Positions 1 through 5,880 of a stretch of 13,607 nt of DNA are shown here, one piece after another. Made by a program: the position numbers and the translations under genes. The stretch lies in the NCBI RefSeq assembly GCF_000720635.1, contig NZ_JOCF01000118.1:1-13607 (forward strand), written 5' to 3'. A model generated the notes under the pieces. That model saw nothing but the letters and a program-made list of their open reading frames with translations. It did no database searches and had not been told where the DNA came from. The number at the start of each line of letters is the position of its first letter. Position 1 is the stretch's first letter. The stretch is from Streptomyces sp. NRRL WC-3742. Its GTDB lineage: Bacteria; Actinomycetota; Actinomycetes; Streptomycetales; Streptomycetaceae.

Positions 1-96
1 CCGCCGCACCCCCACCCCCTAGCCCGCGTCCGGCCGGACAGGGCCTCGAGCGCGCACTACGCTGGTCCGTCGAACACGAAGCGACGGGGGGCCGAA

Positions 97-729
97 GTGA
101 AGCGCCTGAGGTGGGTCGGGGTCGTACTCGCGGTGGCGGCGTCGGTGAGCGGATGCAGCAGCGCGCCGGCGCCGACGCCACCCGTGGGCTCCGATACGCA
201 GCCGCGCCAGCGCCCGTACCGCCTGGCAATGCCGGAGACCCTGGTGCACGGCAGCTACGCCCGCCACGACGCGTCACCGCCGGACCCCAAGCTGGCACAG
301 GCGATGTCCGACCAAGTCACCGAAGCCACCCCCGAGTTCGCCGCCTACCTGCCCGTGCCCGAGAACAGGGGCGGACTGGCGGAGGTCACGCTCACGGGCG
401 TCTACGGCACGGTGACGAACCCGGTGACGGCGCGCGAGCAGCTCCTCGACATCAAGGGCCGCGCCTACAACCTCCGCCGTGTCGTCGTCCCCGTGCGGAC
501 GACCACGCCGCCCGGGGCCCGCGAGCCGCTGCGCTGCCGGGTCCTGCTGATCCGCTGGTTGTACGTCAGCTCCGACAGCGCCCTGGCGGAGTGCAGCTGG
601 GCCGACTCCTCCGCCGTGGTGGTGGTCGCCTCGATCTTCCAGCGCTCGGTCCAGCCGGAGGACGTGGACCTGGACGCCGTCGCCGCAGACGTGGCCGCCA
701 TGCGCGAGGAGGTTCGGGCGCCGCGCTAG
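97..729 (+). CDS. Putative secreted lipoprotein of unknown function
   Basis: A 210-residue protein starting at GTG 97, with a G-rich possible ribosome site about 5 nt upstream. The N-terminus is a lipoprotein signal peptide: MKRLR, a hydrophobic stretch (residues 6-16), then the lipobox VSGC with the modified cysteine at C20. A Ser/Ala/Pro-rich stretch after C20 is typical of the linker that holds lipoproteins off the membrane. The globular part (about residues 40-205) has two further cysteines in 'LRCRVLL...LAECSW' that could form a disulfide outside the cell. I recognise no catalytic motif or family. The protein should be anchored to the outer face of the membrane. Its stop codon TAG coincides with the left end of the downstream insertion element: TA belongs to the target and G to the element. 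The original C-terminus may therefore have been different. Confidence 0.8.
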   Translation: MKRLRWVGVVLAVAASVSGCSSAPAPTPPVGSDTQPRQRPYRLAMPETLVHGSYARHDASPPDPKLAQAMSDQVTEATPEFAAYLPVPENRGGLAEVTLTGVYGTVTNPVTAREQLLDIKGRAYNLRRVVVPVRTTTPPGAREPLRCRVLLIRWLYVSSDSALAECSWADSSAVVVVASIFQRSVQPEDVDLDAVAADVAAMREEVRAPR

Positions 730-1195
730 GCAGTGTCCTGCCGATCAGTTGAGTTGTTGATACGGCTATGGGAGGCAGGAGTGATCTGACGGATGCCCAG
801 TGGGAGCGCCTGGAGCCGTTCCTGCCGGTGAGTAACGGGCGTCGTGGCAGGTGGCGGGACCATCGCCAGGTCGTGAACGGGGTGCTGTACCGAAATACGG
901 GAGATGCCGCTTCGGCGGATCCAGGCGGAGGTGGATGCGGCCGGCGAGATCGACTGGGACGTCTCGGTCGACTCGACGTCCGTGCGCGCACACCACCACG
1001 CCGCCGCTGTCCGACCGCCCGGATTCGACCGGGAGCGCTACAGGAAGCGCAACGCCGTCGTGCGGGCGATCAACAGACTCAAGACCTTCCGTGCGGTTGC
1101 GACCAGGTTCGACAAGCGCGGCTACATGTACCTCGGCACCCCTACCGTAGCCGCGCTCGCCATCTGGCTCCGCTCATGATCGCCAGGACACGGCC
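729..1195 (+). mobile_element. Decayed IS5-family (IS427-like) insertion sequence
   Basis: The ends form an inverted repeat. The left end at 729-747 reads GGCAGTGTCCTGCCGATCA. The complement of the right end (1177-1195) reads GGCCGTGTCCTGGCGATCA, so 17 of 19 bases match. A TA dinucleotide flanks both ends (727-728 and 1196-1197), as expected for the 2-bp target duplication of IS427-type elements. Inside is a broken transposase. At 467 bp the element is only about half the usual size of this group, from internal deletion. It cannot mobilise itself, though its ends could in principle be used by a related transposase elsewhere in the genome. Confidence 0.85.
768..1179 (+). pseudogene. IS5-family transposase remnant, two deletions, frameshifted
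   Basis: The N-terminal part (768 to about 893) encodes the typical start of these transposases, MGGRSDLTDAQWERLEPFLP followed by a 'VNGVLYR' segment. The frame then breaks. Homology resumes in the next frame from about 904 with 'LRRIQAEVDAAGEIDWDVSVDSTSVRAH', which contains the first catalytic Asp of the DDE triad (VDSTSVRAH). A second deletion joins this directly to the C-terminal 'RPPGFDRERYRKRN...INRLKTFRAVATRFDKRG', removing the segment that should hold the second catalytic Asp. The position where the family has the catalytic Glu (usually N-x-V-E-R) reads N-A-V-V-R, so the third residue is also lost. The stop at 1177-1179 lies inside the right inverted repeat. The remnant is clearly non-functional. 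The family assignment rests on these recognisable motifs. Confidence 0.88.
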
Positions 1196-1270
1196 TACCC
1201 CGCCACCCTGCGCAAGGAGTCGGCAACATCGACTTCCTGCGCCACCACCTCCACTTGCCATGTCGTGCGC

Positions 1271-1333
1271 CCCGCTGGTGCCTCAGCGGGTTGGCGGGCG
1301 GCACGAGAAGTCGGCGGGGTCAACTTCTCGTGC
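1271..1333. terminator. Two hairpins in the convergent spacer before the DUF2252 gene
   Basis: A perfect 11-bp stem has arms GCACGAGAAGT (1301-1311) and ACTTCTCGTGC (1323-1333) with an 11-nt loop. Just before it is a 7-bp perfect stem, CCCGCTG (1271-1277) with CAGCGGG (1284-1290). Neither has a T-tract, which is common for actinomycete terminators. They lie between rightward transcription (lipoprotein gene and IS remnant) and the 3' end of the leftward DUF2252 gene at 1371, so they can serve both directions. The rest of 1196-1370 holds no gene that I can support. Confidence 0.6.
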
Positions 1334-1370
1334 GTCGGGGCTCTCCCCGTGGAGCGGGTGGGTGGGCCGG

Positions 1371-2789
1371 TTACACGCCGGGGTCGGTGGGGAGGCGGCC
1401 GGAGCGTACGGCGGTGAGGAGGTCGGCGTGGTCGGCTTCGGTGCGGTCGGCGTAGGCGACGGCGTAGGTGGCGATGGCTTCGTCGAGGGCTTCGCTCTTG
1501 CCGCAGTAGCCGGAGAGGAGGCCGGGGTCGGCGGTGTGGGAGTGGGCGCGGGCGAGGAGGGCGCCGGTGATGCGGGCGTAGTCGTCGAGTTGGGCGGGCT
1601 GGAGGGCGGCGGGGTCGACGCTGCCCTTGCGGTTGCGGAACTGGCGGACCTGGTAGGGGAGTCCGTCGACGGTGGTCCAGCCGAGGAGGGTGTCGCTGAC
1701 GACCTGCATGTGCTTCTGGCCGCGGACGACCCGGCGGCCCTCGTGTTCCAGGGGCTGGGCGCCGCCGCGGCCGGGGAGGTGGGGGAGGAGGGCGGAGGGG
1801 CGGGCCTCCTTGACCTGGAGGACGAGGGGCTGGTCGCGGTGGTCGGTCAGCAGGACGACGTACGAGCGGGTGCCCACGCTGCCGGTGCCGACGACGCGGA
1901 AGGCCACGTCCTCGACCCGGTGGCGCCCGAGGAGGGTGCGCACCTCGGCGGGCACGGTGGTCACGTACGCGCCGAGGGAGTCCGCGACGGCGGAGGCGGT
2001 GGCGTCGGTGACCTCGGTGAGCACCGGAGGGGCGGCCGTGAAGCGCCAACCGCCGTCCGCCGTACGGGTGGTGCTGCGGGCGGCGAAGCGGGCGCTGGTG
2101 TTGCCGAGGGCCTTGGCGCCGACGCGCTCGAGGACGTCGGCGAGGTCGTGCGCCTCGGCGAAGGAGACCAGCTGTTCGTCGGCGACGGCGTTCCAGGCGT
2201 CCAGCGCGGGCAGTTTGGCCAGGGTGCGCAGGGTGCGGCGGTAGGAGCCGGCGGCGTGGTGGGCGGCGTCGCGGGCGGTGGCCTCGTCGGCGCCGGTTTC
2301 GCGGGCGGCGAGGACGAGGCTGGTGGCGAGGCGCTTGAGGTCCCATTCCCAGGGGCCGGGGACGGTCTCGTCGAAGTCGTTGATGTCCATGACGAGCCGG
2401 CCGCGCGCGTCGCCGTACAGGCCGAAGTTGGCTGCGTGCGCGTCCCCGCACAGCTGGGCGGTCACGCCCGTGACGGGGCTGCCGGCGAGGTCGGCGGCCA
2501 TCAGCCCGGCCGAGCCGCGCAGGAACGCGAAGGGCGAGGCCGCCATCCGTCCGACCCGGAGGGGCACCAGGGAGGCTATGCGGCCCGCGTTGGACTGCTC
2601 GAGCGCCTCGACGGCGCCGGGCCGCCCGGTGGCGGGCGCGAACTCGGCGTGGCGCTCGCGCGGCACCCGTTCGCGCAGTGCCTTGCCGCGCTCGCGCGCC
2701 CGCCCGTCCCGTTCCGTCGCGAATCCCGCGACGGCGAATCCCCGCCGCGCGCCGCTGACCGCCCCGGCCCTGGCCCCGTCCGTCGTCAC
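1371..2789 (-). CDS. DUF2252 family protein (kinase-like fold)
   Basis: A protein of about 472 residues matching the DUF2252 family, which is widespread in actinobacteria and has no established reaction. Counting from the chosen start, the signature segments are SPFAFLRG (85-92), CGDAHAANFG (114-123) and DINDFDET (135-142), followed by 'GPWEWDLKRLATSL'. The GDxHxxN and DxNDFD motifs recall the catalytic loop and metal site of aminoglycoside-phosphotransferase-like kinases, so a phosphotransfer role is plausible but inferred. There is no signal peptide, so it is likely cytosolic. I chose GTG 2789 because GGGGAG lies 8 nt upstream. The frame stays open to a GTG at 2843, which has no ribosome site, and a TTGAAC (-35-like, complement of 2849-2854) would place transcription start inside that extension. 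The SGNH hydrolase gene lies 132 bp upstream on the same strand, behind a hairpin. Confidence 0.88.
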   Translation of the reverse strand: MTTDGARAGAVSGARRGFAVAGFATERDGRARERGKALRERVPRERHAEFAPATGRPGAVEALEQSNAGRIASLVPLRVGRMAASPFAFLRGSAGLMAADLAGSPVTGVTAQLCGDAHAANFGLYGDARGRLVMDINDFDETVPGPWEWDLKRLATSLVLAARETGADEATARDAAHHAAGSYRRTLRTLAKLPALDAWNAVADEQLVSFAEAHDLADVLERVGAKALGNTSARFAARSTTRTADGGWRFTAAPPVLTEVTDATASAVADSLGAYVTTVPAEVRTLLGRHRVEDVAFRVVGTGSVGTRSYVVLLTDHRDQPLVLQVKEARPSALLPHLPGRGGAQPLEHEGRRVVRGQKHMQVVSDTLLGWTTVDGLPYQVRQFRNRKGSVDPAALQPAQLDDYARITGALLARAHSHTADPGLLSGYCGKSEALDEAIATYAVAYADRTEADHADLLTAVRSGRLPTDPGV

Positions 2790-2900
2790 TGCCACTGCTC
2801 CCCGCCCGTCCGTCCCGTTCCGACCATCGCCCGTGACCTGCACGGATGGTTCAACGGGGGGAGTGACGTCCGGGGAGGCGCGGTGGTTCCTCGGCCTGGG

Positions 2901-2920
2901 GACCCGTTCCGTGACGGGTC
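2901..2920 (-). terminator. Hairpin directly after the SGNH hydrolase gene
   Basis: A perfect 7-bp stem: GACCCGT (2901-2907) pairs with ACGGGTC (2914-2920) around a 6-nt loop. It begins 1 nt beyond the hydrolase stop codon (2922-2924, leftward). The lack of a T-tract leaves its efficiency open, but its position suggests that the hydrolase and DUF2252 genes are at least partly separate transcripts. Confidence 0.5.
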
Positions 2921-2921
2921 G

Positions 2922-3704
2922 TCAGAGCGGAAGCAGGTCGGGCCGCTTGGCCTCGACCTGGTCGCCCGAGGACTCGCCGCGCAGCCGCCGCCCGACCCAG
3001 GGGATGAGGTGCTCGCGCGCCCAGTGGAGGTCCTCGCGGCGCTGGTCGGCGGGCGAGAGCGGGCGTACGGCCGGCCAGGGCGCCTCGGGGTCCTGCTCGG
3101 TGCGCAGGCCCAGGGAGCGGGCGGCCAGGAGGGCGACGCGCTGGTGGCCCTCGGGGGACAGGTGCAGCCGGTCCTCGCTCCAGGCGCGGCGGTCCTGCAC
3201 GGCGCGCAGCGACCAGAGGTCGGCCACCTTGCAGTCGTTGCGGTCGGCGACGGCGCGCATGTGCCCGTTGTAGGTGGCGATCTTGCCGCGCAGGTGCTTG
3301 AGCAGCGGCATCTCGCGGGTGTCGAAGCCGGTGCAGATGAGCACCGTCCCGGCGTTGGCGGCCAGTTGGACGACGGCGGCCTCGAAGCGCTCGGCGACCT
3401 CGTCCGGGTCGCTGCCGGGCCGCAGGATGTCGTTGCCGCCCGCGCAGAAGGTGACCAGGTCGGGCTGGAGGCGCTCCACCTGCGGCACCTGCTCGGCGGC
3501 GATCTGGTCGAGCAGCCGACCGCGCACCGCCAGGTTGGCGTAGCGGAACCCGCCCTGGGGGCGGCCCTGGGCGAGCAGCCCGGCGAGGCGGTCGGCCCAG
3601 CCGGCGAAGGCGCCGTCCGTGCCGGGGTCGTTCAGCCCTTCGGTGAAGCTGTCCCCGAGGGCTGCGTACGAACTGAGGTCAAGGGTCTCCTGGAGGTTCG
3701 GCAT
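2922..3704 (-). CDS. SGNH/GDSL-family hydrolase, cytosolic
   Basis: A 260-residue esterase/lipase-type hydrolase. All four SGNH blocks are visible: block I GDSFTEG (17-23) with nucleophile Ser19, block II 'NLAVRG' with oxyanion Gly62, block III GGND (89-92) with Asn91, and block V 'DRLHLSPEGH' with catalytic Asp178 and His181. The family cleaves ester bonds of lipids, acylated sugars or acetylated small molecules; the substrate cannot be told from sequence. There is no signal peptide or transmembrane segment, so it should act in the cytoplasm. The C-terminal region after 195 is Arg/Trp-rich ('HWAREHLIPWVGRR'), usual for the streptomycete subgroup. The start at ATG 3704 sits 13 nt after a GAGGTG ribosome site, rather long spacing. 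The promoter lies in the divergent spacer next to an 18-bp palindrome. Confidence 0.9.
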   Translation of the reverse strand: MPNLQETLDLSSYAALGDSFTEGLNDPGTDGAFAGWADRLAGLLAQGRPQGGFRYANLAVRGRLLDQIAAEQVPQVERLQPDLVTFCAGGNDILRPGSDPDEVAERFEAAVVQLAANAGTVLICTGFDTREMPLLKHLRGKIATYNGHMRAVADRNDCKVADLWSLRAVQDRRAWSEDRLHLSPEGHQRVALLAARSLGLRTEQDPEAPWPAVRPLSPADQRREDLHWAREHLIPWVGRRLRGESSGDQVEAKRPDLLPL

Positions 3705-3731
3705 GACGTAGATAGTTCACCTCTTCAAGTA

Positions 3732-3749
3732 ACCTACGCCACCGTAGGT
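3732..3749. promoter_or_regulatory. 18-bp palindrome, candidate operator in divergent spacer
   Basis: ACCTACG (3732-3738) and CGTAGGT (3743-3749) are perfect inverted arms around CCAC. The palindrome overlaps TAGGTT (complement of 3731-3736), a TANNNT-type -10 candidate for the leftward SGNH hydrolase gene, and lies about 100 bp upstream of the rightward MBL-fold gene. Size and symmetry fit a TetR-type operator. The regulator is not in this window. Confidence 0.55.
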
Positions 3750-3845
3750 GGCCCCGGCGGAACGTGAGATGGACCACGTAACCTCCCTACCCCGCCTCGC
3801 GAAGCCGTCCGATACCACCCGAAGTCTTCCGAAGGAGCACCCCCC

Positions 3846-4739
3846 ATGCCCCCGACGCCCGCTTCCGGCCTGCCCGCCGACTGGTCCGTGGACGAGCGCT
3901 GCATGAACTGCGACGCCGCCCGCCAGCTCGCCCCGGAGTTGATCGAGGAGCGCGCCGGACGCTCCGCGCTCGTACGCCCGCCGAAGGACGAGGCCGAGAC
4001 GCGCAGTCTCCTCGCGGCCGCCCACGCCTGCCCGACCCGCTCGATCCGCCCCGGCACGGGCGCCCTCACCCGGGACACCGACCCGTTCCCGCTCACCCTT
4101 GACGAGGGCGTCCTGCTGCTCGGCCACAACTCCCGCCGCACCGCGGGCGCCAGCTCCTACCTGTGCCGGCGGCCCACCGGCTGGCTGATGATCGACACGC
4201 CCCGCTTCTCCGAGGGCCTCGCCGCCCGCTACGAGGCGCTCGGCCCGGTCACCGACGTCCTGCTCACCCACGGCGACCACGCCGCCCACGGCCGCGCCTG
4301 GGCCGACCGGCTCGGCGCCCGGCTCACCGTCCACGAGGGCGACCTCGACGCCGCCCCCGATGCGGACCGGGTGCTGCGCGGCGCCGACCCGCTGGATCTG
4401 GGCCCCGGCGCCGTCGCCCACCCCTTCCCCGGCCACACCCGCGGCAGCGTGCTGTACGTGCTCGACGAGCGGCACTGCTTCACCGGCGACAGCCTCTACT
4501 GGTCTCGCACCACGGGGGACATCGAGGTGCACGAGTCCCTCACCTGGTACTCGATCGAGGAGCAGGCCGCCTCGCTGGCCCGCAGCCTGGACCGGCTGCG
4601 CTTCGAGTGGCTGCTGCCCGGTCACGGCGACCGCCGCCGGATGCCCGCCGAGGAGGTGCGGCGGCGGCTGCGCGCCCTGGCCGAGCGCTGCGGGGAGCTG
4701 CGCCCCTCGCCGGTGGACTTCACCGCCGTCCGCTGGTGA
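3846..4739 (+). CDS. Ferredoxin-like domain fused to MBL-fold metallo-hydrolase
   Basis: A 297-residue protein in two parts. Residues 15-70 resemble a small single-cluster ferredoxin: C19-M-N-C22 and C62-P, followed by 'TRSIR'. The third Cys of the usual CxxCxxC is Ala25, so the cluster site has only three Cys and may hold a [3Fe-4S] cluster or be degenerate. Residues 85-275 are a metallo-beta-lactamase fold with GHTRGS (His197), TGDSLYW (Asp215) and PGHGD (His260). The usual HxHxDH motif is replaced by THGDHAAHG (141-149), so His142 and Asp144/His145 are the likely remaining ligands. The family includes redox-associated hydrolases; the substrate is unknown. It is predicted to be cytosolic. 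The ATG is preceded by GAAGGAG (3831-3837) with 8-nt spacing, which fixes the start. It is transcribed divergently from the SGNH hydrolase gene. Confidence 0.87.
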   Translation: MPPTPASGLPADWSVDERCMNCDAARQLAPELIEERAGRSALVRPPKDEAETRSLLAAAHACPTRSIRPGTGALTRDTDPFPLTLDEGVLLLGHNSRRTAGASSYLCRRPTGWLMIDTPRFSEGLAARYEALGPVTDVLLTHGDHAAHGRAWADRLGARLTVHEGDLDAAPDADRVLRGADPLDLGPGAVAHPFPGHTRGSVLYVLDERHCFTGDSLYWSRTTGDIEVHESLTWYSIEEQAASLARSLDRLRFEWLLPGHGDRRRMPAEEVRRRLRALAERCGELRPSPVDFTAVRW

Positions 4740-4758
4740 CCCCGGGGCCGATCCGGGG
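4740..4758 (+). terminator. Short GC hairpin after the MBL-fold gene
   Basis: CCCCGG (4740-4745) pairs with CCGGGG (4753-4758) around a 7-nt loop, immediately after the stop codon. The stem is only 6 bp and has no T-tract, so it is a weak terminator candidate. The rest of the spacer to 4904 holds the ddaH upstream region. Confidence 0.35.
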
Positions 4759-4829
4759 CTGTGCGCCGGTGTTCGCGCCGGGTGCGCGGGGGTCTGCGCC
4801 CGGCGGGGGAGCTTGCGCGGGTGTGCGAA

Positions 4830-4863
4830 GGACGGTGCCGGGGCAGCCGCCCCTGGAACGTCC
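4830..4863. promoter_or_regulatory. Imperfect dyad upstream of ddaH, candidate shared operator
   Basis: The left arm 4830-4843 (GGACGGTGCCGGGG) and right arm 4850-4863 (CCCCTGGAACGTCC) pair at 11 of 14 positions around 6 nt. The right arm with the next base contains GGAACGTCCG (4855-4864), identical to 5849-5858, which includes the right arm end of the perfect palindrome before the regulator gene. It lies 41 bp from the ddaH start. Binding by the neighbouring regulator is inferred. Confidence 0.45.
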
Positions 4864-4904
4864 GCTACCGCGAACTCCCTTCCAGTCAAGGATGGTTGAG
4901 GACC

Positions 4905-5729
4905 ATGCCCAACCAGATCCCGGAGCGCACCGCACGCCCGCGGCGCTACCTGATGTGCCGCCCGACGCACTACACCGTGGACTACGCGATCAACCCGTGG
5001 ATGGACCCGGCGAAGCCCACCGACACCGCGCTCGCCCTACGCCAGTGGGAGCGCCTCCACCGCACCTACCGCCTCCTCGGCCACACCGTGGAGCTGATCG
5101 ACCCCGTCCCGGGCCTGCCCGACATGGTGTACGCCGCCAACGGCGCGACCGTGCTCGGCGGCCGGGCGCTGGTCGCCAGCTTCCGCTACCCCGAACGCGC
5201 CCCCGAATCCGACGCCTACCAGGCGTGGTTCCGCGCCCGGGGCTACCGCGAGGTGCTCCGCGCCGCCCACGTCAACGAGGGCGAGGGCGACCACCTGGTG
5301 GTCGGCGGCCGGGTCCTCGCCGGTACGGGCTTTCGCACCTCACGCGCCGCCCATGCCGAGACGGCCCGCCTGCTGGGGGTCCCCGTCGTCAGCCTCACCC
5401 TGGTCGACCCGCGCTTCTACCACCTGGACACCGCCCTCGCGGTGCTCGCCGACGACCACGTCATGTACTACCCGGAGGCGTTCGACGCGGACAGCCGGCG
5501 CGTGCTGCGCACCCTCTTCCCGGACGCGATCCTCGCGGACCGGGAGGATGCCGAGCTCTTCGGCCTGAACGCCGTCTCGGACGGCCGCCGGGTGCTGCTG
5601 CCGGAGGCGGCGAAGAACCTGGCGGGGCGACTGGCCGAGTGCGGCTACGAGCCGATCCCGGTGGACGTCTCCGAACTGCTGAAGGGCGGCGGCGGGGCCA
5701 AGTGCTGCACCCTCGAACTCAGGGCGTAG
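4905..5729 (+). CDS. ddaH: Dimethylargininase-type amidinohydrolase
   Basis: A 274-residue member of the guanidino-group-modifying (amidinotransferase/DDAH) superfamily. The reaction expected from best family resemblance is hydrolysis of N-omega-methylated arginine to citrulline and (di)methylamine. Visible motifs are 'RPTHYTVDYAINPWM' (19-33), DMVYAANGA (73-81, substrate-side Asp73), NEGEGD (124-129, the ExGxGD element), FYHLDTALAVL with catalytic His173, and the C-terminal GGGGAKCCT with nucleophilic Cys267 (Cys268 follows). Length matches DDAHs of about 255-285 residues. It has no signal peptide and is cytosolic. I placed the start at ATG 4905, where homology begins, with GAGG just upstream. 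The open frame reaches back to 4761, but that extension is low-complexity Arg/Gly. Some amidinotransferase-like paralogues share these motifs, so the exact substrate is not certain. A regulator and an aminotransferase follow. Confidence 0.88.
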   Translation: MPNQIPERTARPRRYLMCRPTHYTVDYAINPWMDPAKPTDTALALRQWERLHRTYRLLGHTVELIDPVPGLPDMVYAANGATVLGGRALVASFRYPERAPESDAYQAWFRARGYREVLRAAHVNEGEGDHLVVGGRVLAGTGFRTSRAAHAETARLLGVPVVSLTLVDPRFYHLDTALAVLADDHVMYYPEAFDADSRRVLRTLFPDAILADREDAELFGLNAVSDGRRVLLPEAAKNLAGRLAECGYEPIPVDVSELLKGGGGAKCCTLELRA

Positions 5730-5741
5730 CGGCGCTCGTCG

Positions 5742-5773
5742 CGGGCGCCGGCCCTGCCCGGGGCCGGCGCCCG
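5742..5773 (+). terminator. Strong hairpin terminator after ddaH
   Basis: A perfect 13-bp GC stem, CGGGCGCCGGCCC (5742-5754) with GGGCCGGCGCCCG (5761-5773), has a 6-nt loop and begins 12 nt after the ddaH stop. No T-tract follows. It probably ends most ddaH transcripts, so the regulator and aminotransferase need their own promoter. Confidence 0.75.
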
Positions 5774-5800
5774 GCACGATTCGGCATCTCAGGACCGAAC

Positions 5801-5827
5801 GGATCGGAGCCGAAAGGATCGGAGCCG
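5801..5827 (+). repeat. Two 12-bp direct repeats upstream of the regulator palindrome
   Basis: GGATCGGAGCCG occurs at 5801-5812 and again at 5816-5827 (15-bp period), ending where the 31-bp palindrome starts. This could be an activator or accessory repressor site, or a simple slippage duplication. Confidence 0.6.
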
Positions 5828-5857
5828 GACGTTCCGTCCAGCCTGGACGGAACGTCC
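5827..5857. promoter_or_regulatory. Perfect 31-bp palindrome, likely operator of the regulator operon
   Basis: The arms are GGACGTTCCGTCCAG (5827-5841) and its exact complement CTGGACGGAACGTCC (5843-5857) around the single base C5842. It covers the likely -35 element of the regulator promoter and ends 23 bp before the start codon. This is the classic layout for steric autorepression. A 10-bp piece of the right side recurs upstream of ddaH. A 15-bp stem with no real loop is an unlikely terminator, and ddaH already has one. Confidence 0.75.
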
Positions 5858-5873
5858 GAGATGGACGTACAGT
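5844..5873 (+). promoter_or_regulatory. Promoter for leaderless transcript of the PAS-HTH regulator
   Basis: The -35-like TGGACG (5844-5849) and -10-like TACAGT (5868-5873) are separated by 18 bp. The -10 ends exactly 7 nt before the ATG at 5881, and there is no Shine-Dalgarno sequence between them. This spacing is the hallmark of actinobacterial leaderless mRNAs that begin at the start codon. The -35 element is inside the palindromic operator. Confidence 0.6.
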
Positions 5874-5880
5874 CCGAACC

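Noticed and set aside
28..39. 12-bp palindrome GTCCGGCCGGAC upstream of the first lipoprotein gene
   Set aside because: It is short and made of G/C plus one T/A pair, which is expected by chance in DNA of this composition. It has no promoter context that I can define.
2790..2843. Longer DUF2252 start at GTG 2843
   Set aside because: It has no Shine-Dalgarno sequence and a possible promoter covers it. GTG 2789 has GGGGAG at ideal spacing. It cannot be fully excluded.
768..3767. A 999-codon rightward open frame
   Set aside because: After the first transposase codons it runs antisense through the DUF2252 and SGNH hydrolase genes. Its product is a monotonous Gly/Val/Ala/Glu-rich string, typical of a high-GC shadow frame.
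4761..4904. N-terminal extension of ddaH
   Set aside because: The extra 48 residues are Arg/Gly-rich with no resemblance to the family. They would also make the dyad at 4830-4863 coding.
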